DNA of 7,804 nt from Simkania negevensis (GTDB taxonomy: Bacteria > Chlamydiota > Chlamydiia > Chlamydiales > Simkaniaceae), in assembly GCA_016191565.1 (NCBI GenBank), contig JACPWA010000051.1:1-7804 (forward strand), in the 5' to 3' direction. Positions 1-7,135 of the stretch are shown one piece after another. The notes beneath the pieces were generated by a model. It was not told where the DNA came from and searched no databases. It saw nothing but the letters and a program-made list of their open reading frames with translations. A program made the translations under genes and the position numbers. The stretch's first letter is position 1, and every line of letters begins with the position of its first letter.

Positions 1-923
1 GCGGGAATACCAGAGGCGGCTCTTTGCATGACAAGAAAGCAGAGTCCCATAAAAAAGAGGCTGAGAGCTGTTTTCATCGGAGGACTCGCATTAGATTTGA
101 TCTTGCGGAGGAAAAGATAGAGAAGGGTGAGGGGGAAAGCCAAAAGAGCAAGGAAAAGGGTTTCAATGGAGAGGAACCAAGGGGGAGGGATCAGAAAACC
201 AAGCACATTTCGATTGGTATAACTATTGGCAAAGAGGGTCATGGAAGAGCCTGCTTGGTTAAATGCCATCCAGAAGAGGACAGAGACGAAGGTAAGGATC
301 AGGATTACAATGATCCGGTCTCGTTCATGCTTTTTATTAATAAGGTAGTGCAAGCTCTCTTTTTTATAATGGTTAGAAGGAAGAAAGTTTTCTCTATTAT
401 TTTTTAGTCTTTTTACCACCAAGGAATAAGGGATCAGTCCGAGGAGTTGCACAGCTGCAGAGACAATGAATACAAAACGCCAGTTGATCGTTTGCAAATA
501 TCCAGAAATAATCATAGCAAGAAAAATTCCCAGATTGACCGCAGCGTAAAAAATGGTAAACCCTCCTTCTCGAATTGCATGCCTCTTGGTATAGATTTTT
601 CCAAGAAGAGAGTAGATGCTGGGGGTGAAAAGACCTCCTCCTAAACAGAGTAAAGAAAGAGCTGGCAAGATTGCCCACTGCTGAAGAGTGGAAAGAAGAA
701 GGGCGCCAGTAGTTGTTAATAGGGAGCCTAAAAGAATAGGTTTTGTATAGTTCCATTTGTCAGCTACATAACCTCCAAAGATGGGAAGGATAAAGGCAAT
801 TCCAGTATAGGCACCAAAAATTTGAGTAGCACGAGGGGTGGAGTAGGAAAAATATTTTATAAGATAGAGTACAAGGAGATTTCCAATGCCAGGACATGAG
901 TACCTTTGTGCTTTAACTCTAAT
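1..923 (-). pseudogene. POT-family (PTR2) proton-coupled peptide transporter, 5'-decayed, runs off left edge
   Basis: Members of this family are inner-membrane major-facilitator proteins that import di- and tripeptides with protons. The minus-strand frame is open from 923 to the window edge (about 307 codons) and leaves the window unfinished. Family landmarks appear in order: NLLVLYL of the first helix, ATQIFGAYTG then GGYVADKW (around 755-815), FWMAFNQAGSSMTLFA (around 230-275) and the segment IPPPWFLSIETLFLALLAFP (around 135-195), which matches the family's IPxxWFQSINPLFI block. The 5' end is wrong. A TAA lies at 924-926, and the first ATG, GTG or TTG in frame is a TTG at 666-668, far inside the conserved part. 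The N-terminal ExxERFxYYG proton-coupling motif survives only as KAQRYSCPG, and the helix-7 FEQ reads FNQ. I see the missing start directly; that the gene is dead is inference. The alternatives are a non-standard start such as ATT at 921-923, or a sequencing error. Family assignment is about 0.9 sure, pseudogene status about 0.6. Confidence 0.65.
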
Positions 924-934
924 TTATCGAGATC

Positions 935-943
935 TGTTATAAT
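935..943 (+). promoter_or_regulatory. Extended -10 promoter for the GT9 gene
   Basis: TGTTATAAT at 935-943 contains a perfect TATAAT (938-943) preceded by TG and one base, the extended -10 arrangement of housekeeping sigma factors. No good -35 hexamer lies 16-18 bases upstream, which fits an extended -10 promoter. Transcription would start near 950 and leave a leader of about 30 bases before the ATG at 981. The leader ends in eight T residues (973-980) and has only a weak ribosome site (AGG at 963-965). Confidence 0.5.
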
Positions 944-980
944 TTTGTTCAAGGATTTTATTAGGTATAAAGTTTTTTTT

Positions 981-2105
981 ATGAAAAAAGTGGAGATTCT
1001 CCTCATCAAGACCTCCTCTCTGGGGGATATTCTTCAGACCTTTCCTGTGCTCTTTTTTTTAAAAGAGCATTTTAAGGAAGAGGTGAGCATTGATTGGCTA
1101 TCTGAAAAGCCTTTTGCTTCTCTTCTAGCTGCACATCCCTTGATCAGGGAGGTGATTGCTATTGATACGAGAAAATGGCGAAAAGCCCCTTTTTCTTCCC
1201 TGCACTGGCAGGAATTTAAAGAGGTGAAAAGGCGACTCCAAGAAAAAAAATATGATGTGGTATTTGATTTACAGGGCAATAGCAAGTCGGCCCTTTTTAC
1301 TTTCCTTTCCAAAGGGAAAGAAAAAGTGGGTTATAGTTTTTTTTCTGCTCCTGAATGGATCTCCTCTCTTTTCTTAACTCACCGTTACCCGGTTTTCCTT
1401 TCTGATCCGATCTCTCTTCAACTTCTTTCTCTTTTGGAGTCCCATTATGGAGTAAAAAAAGCTCCAAAAGTTCTTTCTGTAGATCTGAAAATAGAAGAGA
1501 AAGAGCGAGGTGGCTTAGAAGAAACCTTTAGAAGCGCTTTTTCCTCATGCCCAAGCTCTCCCTTTTTTATGATCTCTCTTGGCTCAAGATGGGAAAACAA
1601 AAAACTTTCTCTTGCTACATGGAAGGGAATCTTAGAAAAACTCACCCAAGAGATCGATCCCTATTTTTTCTTTGTCTGGGGCCTAGAAAAGGAGAAAGAA
1701 GAAGTAGAAGCCCTTGCTCTCCAGTTTCCTGAGCGGAGCCTTGTTCTCCCTAATATGGAGCTTCCTCTTTGGCATGAATCGATGAAAAAGATGGATGCTC
1801 TTCTCACGGTTGATTCTGCTGCCCTCCATCTTGGAGCTGTGGCATGTATTCCCACCTTTTCTTTTTTTGGTCCTTCTTCCGCTAAAGTTTACCAACCTAT
1901 CGGAAAAGAGCACGGCTCATTTCAAGGAACTTGTCCCTATAAAGAGGAGTTTGAAAAGAGATGTCCCATTCTACGCACTTGTGAAACAGGGGCTTGCATG
2001 AAAAATCTCGACCCTCTTTTTTTAGCTGAAAAAGTAGTTACCTGGTGGCGCGCAGTAGCCCTTCAAAGTCGATCTCTTTCTCCACAAGATGGATCGCTTC
2101 ATTGA
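981..2105 (+). CDS. GT9-family glycosyltransferase, probable LPS heptosyltransferase (WaaC/RfaC-like)
   Basis: The 374-residue protein is predicted to transfer heptose from an ADP-heptose donor to the growing LPS core on the cytoplasmic face of the inner membrane. The N-terminus opens with a beta strand and LIKTSSLGD (residues 8-16), the heptosyltransferase I acceptor-site signature whose Asp16 matches the proposed catalytic base. FDLQGNSKSAL (95-105) is the conserved DxQGxxKSA segment. LGSRWENKKL (200-209) corresponds to the donor-binding SRxxK region, and VDSAALHLGA (277-286) followed by PTFSFFGP (291-298) is the C-terminal donor-site block. Near the end Cys318, Cys328, Cys334 and Cys339 form a cluster. 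I chose ATG 981 because the signature strand begins there; the upstream in-frame ATG at 906 would put the likely promoter inside the coding region. At 374 residues it is somewhat longer than E. coli WaaC (319). The last 22 codons overlap the convergent neighbour. The sugar and acceptor specificity is inferred; other GT9 roles (WaaF or WaaQ-like) are possible. Confidence 0.85.
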   Translation: MKKVEILLIKTSSLGDILQTFPVLFFLKEHFKEEVSIDWLSEKPFASLLAAHPLIREVIAIDTRKWRKAPFSSLHWQEFKEVKRRLQEKKYDVVFDLQGNSKSALFTFLSKGKEKVGYSFFSAPEWISSLFLTHRYPVFLSDPISLQLLSLLESHYGVKKAPKVLSVDLKIEEKERGGLEETFRSAFSSCPSSPFFMISLGSRWENKKLSLATWKGILEKLTQEIDPYFFFVWGLEKEKEEVEALALQFPERSLVLPNMELPLWHESMKKMDALLTVDSAALHLGAVACIPTFSFFGPSSAKVYQPIGKEHGSFQGTCPYKEEFEKRCPILRTCETGACMKNLDPLFLAEKVVTWWRAVALQSRSLSPQDGSLH

Positions 2106-3177
2106 TTTTTTCTTTGTCTTCTTTTCTGATTTTTACCGTATAAGAGGTGATCATTGTCATGGCTGCATAGCTGCTCACTGGTGCATAAATCATCGGAATA
2201 TTTGCTTTTTTGAGCGCCTCAACAATCACGGGACGAGGGGCAGTTTCTCCCGTTAGAATAAACCCTGCTTCGAGATCTTCATTTGGGTTAGCGATTTTTA
2301 TGTCCCAATGCTTGCTTAAGGTAGCGAGAATAATATCTTCCCTGTTAGAAGGGGTGATGATTAGCTGGCTTGGGAGGATGAGAGCGCGAAAATTTTTAAG
2401 AGAAGTGGCAGCCAAACGCATGTGCCGAAAATGGCGCATATGAAACTCCTCTCCTGATAAAAGGGTAGCTCCAAAAAGGGCTTCGAAATCGCGCATCGAA
2501 GGGCGGCTTAAAAAGGGATCAAAGGGGATACAGCCTAAAACAGGAATCCTCCATCTATCAAGTGCCTTTGCCATGTAGGCGGCAACCATTTTCCGTTTCT
2601 CATCTAATACCCGATTGATAATCACTCCAGCGACTTTTACTCCACACTGATCGCAGAGCGCCTTATTGACAGCCAGAGCATCAAAAGAGGAGCCAAGCCC
2701 TCCAGATGCGACGATAATCATCGAGAGTCCTAAAGAAGCGGCTACTTTAGCATTGCTTAGGTTAGCAATTGATCCAACTCCCACATGCCCGGTCCCCTCT
2801 ACGATTACAAAATCATTTTCCTCTTTAACAGTATGAAAAGCCTTATGGACCTTTTGAAGCATGGCTTCCTCATTAATTTTGCCATCGAGATAGTCTCTGG
2901 TAAATCCCCGAGAGAAAAGAACAGGGCTCATAGCTGCATAGTCTGTTTTTAAGCCAAAATGCTCTTTAAAGAGAACTACATCTTTATCTACTTTAAGATC
3001 GGGAGAAACTTCGATATGCTCTTGCCCAATCGGTTTAATAAACCCGACATGGGAAAACCTTTTTTTTAGCCCTGAAAGGAGCCCTAAACAGGTTGTGGTC
3101 TTTCCCACGTGCTGCCCTGTTGCCGCAATGAAAAAGGCTTTTCTTTTCTGTTTTTTCTCTGCTGAAGTTATATGCAT
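2038..3177 (-). CDS. BioD-like P-loop ATPase with DRTGG domain (phosphotransacetylase N-terminal-like)
   Basis: This 379-residue cytoplasmic protein has the domain order found at the N-terminus of long phosphate acetyltransferases, without the catalytic PTA domain. Residues 14-215 form a dethiobiotin-synthetase-like P-loop domain: GQHVGKTT (21-28) is the nucleotide-binding loop, GFIKPIGQ (45-52) the BioD-type KP segment, VIVEGTGH (124-131) the Walker-B-like strand, and VIINRV (185-190) the base-recognition NxR/K region. Residues 240-350 resemble a DRTGG domain, whose namesake stretch reads ITPSNREDIILATL (274-287). Stand-alone proteins of this build are annotated as phosphotransacetylase-family or DRTGG-domain proteins; their biochemical role is not settled, so no enzyme activity is claimed. 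It starts 12 bases after the stop of the 1258-residue gene, with only a weak purine-rich leader (AAGACATAAGAA), which suggests co-transcription. The 3' end overlaps the convergent GT9 gene by 68 bp. It is not BioD proper, given the DRTGG domain and the length. Confidence 0.85.
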   Translation of the reverse strand: MHITSAEKKQKRKAFFIAATGQHVGKTTTCLGLLSGLKKRFSHVGFIKPIGQEHIEVSPDLKVDKDVVLFKEHFGLKTDYAAMSPVLFSRGFTRDYLDGKINEEAMLQKVHKAFHTVKEENDFVIVEGTGHVGVGSIANLSNAKVAASLGLSMIIVASGGLGSSFDALAVNKALCDQCGVKVAGVIINRVLDEKRKMVAAYMAKALDRWRIPVLGCIPFDPFLSRPSMRDFEALFGATLLSGEEFHMRHFRHMRLAATSLKNFRALILPSQLIITPSNREDIILATLSKHWDIKIANPNEDLEAGFILTGETAPRPVIVEALKKANIPMIYAPVSSYAAMTMITSYTVKIRKEDKEKINEAIHLVEKEIDFEGLLRATR

Positions 3178-3189
3178 TTCTTATGTCTT

Positions 3190-6100
3190 TTAAGTAGATT
3201 TAAGATTTCCTTGGCGTTTTAAATACTCTACACAAACGTGCCTGATCAAGTGGCTAGTCATTAATGGATCTCTGACAAGGTAAGTAATTTGCGTCGCAAA
3301 TGCTGTTAAATGATCTTTGCCCATTTTCTCAGCTGGCTCGCGTAACATTTCTACGCCTGCTTTTGCTGTTGCTACAGCTGTATCAAGTGTAGAGCGTCCA
3401 TTTGTCTCTTCTTTTTGCGTAATGAGACTTTTTATGCTATCAAGTTCCCTTCCATAAGCAATGAATTCTTTCTCGCATGTTTCACATTCTAAGATAATTT
3501 GAGAGAGTGTCTCCGATGTTAGTACTGTCTCATTAATGCGCTTATAGGATGCTTCATACAGAACAGTAAGAGAGTCTAACATCCTTGCAGAAACGCGGTT
3601 TGTTTTCCTTGTTTCTGGTGTTTCGAATCTATCAATTTGGGCTTGTTTTTCTTTAAACTCGGAAAGCAAGAAAAGAAACTGATCATGAAGCATAGCAATA
3701 ATTGTGCTCTTTTCTGTAGGACTGTTATTTCTTAGTATTTCTAAAGTTGAGGAAATATTGTGAAAAATATTATAAGAAAATTCTTTTTCACTCACTGGTC
3801 TTACAAAAAGACGATCTTCTGCCCATTCGATAAAGTGAGAAATAGCTCGCTCTGGAGTCATGGCAATTTCTTGTCGAACATAGGTAGAAACCTTCCTCAC
3901 AATTACATCAACAATCCGTTGTAGTTGTTCTTCAATCTGAGCTTCTTGTTTACTTAACAGTTGCGCTAAAACGGCTTCAGTTCTTTGTTCAGATAATTTA
4001 TCTATATGTTCACCCTGTAAAAGAAAGTTGTACTCTAAAATTTGCTTTTTTTGATGAGGTGTGAGTTTTTCTACATGAGGATTAAGTAGATCGACACCAA
4101 GTTCAAGAACCTTGTACATTGCTTCGTTAATGAACTCTTCTTTTAATAATTGCTGGTAAGTTTGCATGGCAAAAGGAGCAACAGCATTTAATTCTTTTGC
4201 AATTGCGGAAGAAACAGTCCCTCGCTGGTGAAAATATTTTCTTAGGTCGCTCTTAGTGTGTTGCTTTCCAAGTTCTGTTAGCTCGAAAAGATGTTGAATA
4301 AGAGCTTGAAATTCCTGAAGGTGAGCATGATTCTCTTCCTCTTCTTCTGATTTATTGCGATTACTCCCTTTTATTTTTATAAGAATCCTGTCTAGTTGCT
4401 CAATAATGAATGTATCAACTTGGGACCTATGTTTATAACCATATAGTCCGCTCATCCCTCCTTCGATTACAGAAGAAATGCCTTGTAGATGAGAAAGAAG
4501 AGGAATGAGAATAGCTTTTTTTATAAAGAAAATAACAGGAATTTCTACTAAAGATAAGAGGGTTTTTAACAAATAAAGAAAAGTGTTTATAATGATAACA
4601 ATTAAGATACTTAAGACTTTAACTACCAGATTGCTTCGAGCTATTGCAAAGTTAAAGGTTGATCCCATAAGTTGTTTAATCTTTGTAGTGGGTGGCTGAG
4701 GATTAATGAAATTGGCCATCAGCTGGTCTACCGTGGCTTGATCTAAGCTATTTCGAGAACTAAAGCTAATGGTACAGTTATCATAATATTTTCCTTTTGA
4801 GGAAAGACTTTTTTGGAAGGCTTCTTTTGGAGGGGATGGATCTGATCCCTCTGCATAGTCTCTTTGCACCTGAATCATAGAGCTAAGGCTTCTTTTTACA
4901 ATATCAATCGGCACTTTGTCATACTGCTGGGTCGGATGATGCGAAGGTAGGAGACAGACTTCATGGCTAAACCCTATAAAATCCTTTATAAGGGGAGTAG
5001 TCAATGATTCAATGATAAAGTGAATAGTATCAGTAATAAAAGGGGTAGAATGAAATAAAGAGATTCCTGAAAGAGCTATAAAAGGGTGATGTTGAATAAA
5101 GTGAGGTAAACTCTTAAAACCTGCAATCTTTATGTTATGAAAAACAGAGGCTACAAATACAATAGGAATGGCTAAAGGAACGAGGAAATCAATTCCTAAA
5201 AGTGCTAAGAGAGGGTATCGTCGCCAAGTGGAAATACTCTTTGACTTATAGATTTGGCTCAAAAGCTCTTTTTTGAATTGCTTGCCTAGTTTATTAGTTT
5301 TTAACATGATCTCTGCATAAGCTTTTTTTGCTTCATTTCGATCGGAATGACCTAAGAAGATATAAAAGAGATGAAAAAGACCATAAAGTGGTAGTGTATG
5401 AGTGAGTTCCTCAATTTTGCTTTTAATTTTTGGTTCCCAGTCTTGTCTTATTTTGCTAACATCTTTTGGACTACTTCGATGTATTTCGGAGAGTTTGGCT
5501 TGAATTTTCTCTTTAGGAGAAAGGTTTTTTAGCATTTTGACTAAGTGATCATTTTCTTCAAATAATCGTTCAAGCCCCTTCAAAGTTTCAATTACGTGAT
5601 GTCCTTGTTTAATGTTGTTTCCATAGCTTCTAAGCAAGCGTAGTATTTCTTTTCTTGGCTTAGGTTCGCTGATTGTGCCCACCCAGTTTGAAGCAGTGTC
5701 AATCCAACCTAAAATAACTTCAGATAGAGTTCCTAAAGTAGCTGGGTTTATACTACATAGTTCAATGGTTAAAGAAATATTGGCAATAAAATCGTCTGGA
5801 TTTTCACATTTTTTGGTTCTTATTTTTGCTATTAATCTGTCAACTACTCTCTTTTGTGAACAATCGATAAGTCTTTTCCAGATTTCATTTTCTTGACGTA
5901 AACTACCTACATGAGCAGGTCGACTTTCTCCTTCTTGAAGTGGCATTTTACTTATTAAAAATGTGGTTATGACTCCTCTTAACTTTTCTAGATCAGGGAC
6001 TAGACTTATTCTTAATGCAGGTGTTTTTTGCGCTGGCCTTGTTAGAGGTACGGAGTCAACCGGCACAATCCCGTTCCTTTCTTCATCAATAAGATCCTCT

Positions 6101-6966
6101 CTCCTTTGTTCTTCTGTTGAGAAGGATGAGAAGGCTCCTATACCATCATCCTTATCATCTCCAAAATGTTCTTTTCCTTCTGTTCTGGACCTGGGCAAGC
6201 TCGAAGAAAGCCCTGAAAAAGATATGTCGGGAAGAGAATATGGCATGGAGCCTTGTAGCTGCTGCTGAGCAACTTCTTCTTTGGCCATCTCCTGGGTAAC
6301 AAAAACACCCAATTCTCCAAAAAGCTCAGGTTCATATTCTTCTACTTTTAATATAAGATTTCGTAGCCTTGTCATCGTTTCGTGAGGTAGCTCATACCCT
6401 TGAAGTTTGGACCGGATGGTCTGATGGAGCAATTCCTTTAAGGGGTGCAAGGGAGCCCGATGACGCGGAGAATGAGGTAAACTCTTTGGAGAGGAAAAAA
6501 AAGGTCCAATAAGAGGAATTGTACTCACCCTGCCAGCTAAATTTCCTGTTATTCCTCTGCTTGAGTTTTCCTCTGCTTGGAGAAGCTGAAGAGTGTCGTC
6601 TAGTAGACCGGCTCTTATAGGATGTTCTAAAGGAGATGCATGATAATTCTGTAGTGCCTTATATAATTTAAGCAATTGCACTACGGCAACGTTTCCCGTC
6701 CAAGCCCCTGCCCAGGTCTTATTCTGGCAGGTCAAAAGAGGCTCTAAAGAATCGATTGCTTCTTCTACCTTAGAAAGGTAAGGCTCACGGCTGACATTTT
6801 CTTGAAGAGCTTGTAATTTTGCAATGGCTAGCGCAATGTCCTGAGCAGAAGCTTCGGTGAGATGGGCTCGTTTTCTATATTGGTCTCGAAGTATAGCAGG
6901 TACAATAAATACACCAGCTACACCACATGTGCTAAGCGCTGTGCTTCCCATAATCACCATCGCCAT
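3190..6966 (-). CDS. Large hypothetical protein (1258 aa) with paired hydrophobic segments and helical regions
   Basis: I do not recognise this protein. The N-terminus has a short hydrophobic stretch (about residues 3-26) followed by RDQYRKR, with no clear signal-peptidase site. Residues 30-225 look helical. Residues 225-310 are a polar, Ser/Pro/charged low-complexity linker. Residues 320-575 are helical and charged. Two hydrophobic segments lie near 583-608 and 627-653, and a strongly hydrophobic hairpin-like pair at about 779-801 and 806-826. The remaining 430 residues are amphipathic, Gln/Glu/Lys-rich and likely coiled-coil, with a run of five Glu at 874-878. Closely spaced hydrophobic pairs are a hallmark of chlamydial inclusion-membrane proteins, and large helical proteins of this kind are often secreted effectors, but no homology supports either here. 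The start ATG at 6964-6966 has a good AAGGA 7 bases upstream; a second ATG two codons later is possible. By eye the middle of the gene is more AT-rich than its neighbours. It is probably co-transcribed with the DRTGG-protein gene 12 bases downstream. Confidence 0.9.
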   Translation of the reverse strand: MAMVIMGSTALSTCGVAGVFIVPAILRDQYRKRAHLTEASAQDIALAIAKLQALQENVSREPYLSKVEEAIDSLEPLLTCQNKTWAGAWTGNVAVVQLLKLYKALQNYHASPLEHPIRAGLLDDTLQLLQAEENSSRGITGNLAGRVSTIPLIGPFFSSPKSLPHSPRHRAPLHPLKELLHQTIRSKLQGYELPHETMTRLRNLILKVEEYEPELFGELGVFVTQEMAKEEVAQQQLQGSMPYSLPDISFSGLSSSLPRSRTEGKEHFGDDKDDGIGAFSSFSTEEQRREDLIDEERNGIVPVDSVPLTRPAQKTPALRISLVPDLEKLRGVITTFLISKMPLQEGESRPAHVGSLRQENEIWKRLIDCSQKRVVDRLIAKIRTKKCENPDDFIANISLTIELCSINPATLGTLSEVILGWIDTASNWVGTISEPKPRKEILRLLRSYGNNIKQGHHVIETLKGLERLFEENDHLVKMLKNLSPKEKIQAKLSEIHRSSPKDVSKIRQDWEPKIKSKIEELTHTLPLYGLFHLFYIFLGHSDRNEAKKAYAEIMLKTNKLGKQFKKELLSQIYKSKSISTWRRYPLLALLGIDFLVPLAIPIVFVASVFHNIKIAGFKSLPHFIQHHPFIALSGISLFHSTPFITDTIHFIIESLTTPLIKDFIGFSHEVCLLPSHHPTQQYDKVPIDIVKRSLSSMIQVQRDYAEGSDPSPPKEAFQKSLSSKGKYYDNCTISFSSRNSLDQATVDQLMANFINPQPPTTKIKQLMGSTFNFAIARSNLVVKVLSILIVIIINTFLYLLKTLLSLVEIPVIFFIKKAILIPLLSHLQGISSVIEGGMSGLYGYKHRSQVDTFIIEQLDRILIKIKGSNRNKSEEEEENHAHLQEFQALIQHLFELTELGKQHTKSDLRKYFHQRGTVSSAIAKELNAVAPFAMQTYQQLLKEEFINEAMYKVLELGVDLLNPHVEKLTPHQKKQILEYNFLLQGEHIDKLSEQRTEAVLAQLLSKQEAQIEEQLQRIVDVIVRKVSTYVRQEIAMTPERAISHFIEWAEDRLFVRPVSEKEFSYNIFHNISSTLEILRNNSPTEKSTIIAMLHDQFLFLLSEFKEKQAQIDRFETPETRKTNRVSARMLDSLTVLYEASYKRINETVLTSETLSQIILECETCEKEFIAYGRELDSIKSLITQKEETNGRSTLDTAVATAKAGVEMLREPAEKMGKDHLTAFATQITYLVRDPLMTSHLIRHVCVEYLKRQGNLKST

Positions 6967-6973
6967 AATATAA

Positions 6974-6978
6974 TCCTT
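6974..6978 (-). promoter_or_regulatory. Ribosome binding site of the 1258-aa gene
   Basis: On the minus strand AAGGA lies 7 bases before the ATG at 6964-6966. This is the clearest Shine-Dalgarno site in the window and supports that ATG over the one two codons later. Confidence 0.6.
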
Positions 6979-7026
6979 TTTAAATTTCCTATGAAAATGG
7001 TATAAAATTTAATGATTAAAGTAAAT

Positions 7027-7054
7027 ACTATAAATTTAAAAATTTAAATGGTAA
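7027..7054 (-). promoter_or_regulatory. Candidate promoter for the 1258-aa gene and its downstream partner
   Basis: Read on the minus strand, TTACCA (7049-7054) and TATAGT (7027-7032) are separated by 16 bases, four of six and five of six matches to the -35 and -10 consensus. The predicted start near 7020 would leave a leader of about 54 bases before the ribosome site. The whole 6967-7135 divergent region is extremely AT-rich (AAATTT and TTTAAA blocks), so chance matches are easy and this call is tentative. For the opposite direction I find only TAAAAT at 7102-7107 as a -10 candidate for mazG, without a good -35. Confidence 0.35.
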
Positions 7055-7135
7055 CTTGTCTCTCCTTAATTTCTTCTTACAGCCTAGGATTAAATATCTC
7101 TTAAAATTTTAAATAAATGGAGTTAATTAAAAAAA

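Noticed and set aside
24..407. Plus-strand open frame rich in Lys, Glu and Arg
   Set aside because: It is antisense to the clearly homologous POT transporter, and its composition is what the complement of that reading frame produces.
397..756. Minus-strand frame of 119 codons
   Set aside because: It is a frame-shifted reading of the POT gene; the in-phase reading matches family motifs and this one does not.
906..980. N-terminal extension of the GT9 protein from the ATG at 906
   Set aside because: The extra 25 residues have no place in the family, the conserved first strand starts right after Met at 981, and the extended -10 promoter lies inside the extension.
2010..2035. CTTTTT...AAAAAG inverted repeat as a bidirectional terminator
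   Set aside because: The arms are almost entirely A-T pairs inside coding sequence, so the predicted stem would be very weak.
2038..3177. Naming the gene bioD or pta
   Set aside because: It carries a DRTGG domain that BioD lacks and is missing the PTA catalytic domain, so neither name is justified.
5675..6335. Several open frames of 60-101 codons on both strands
   Set aside because: They all lie within the 1258-residue gene, have no ribosome sites and resemble no family.
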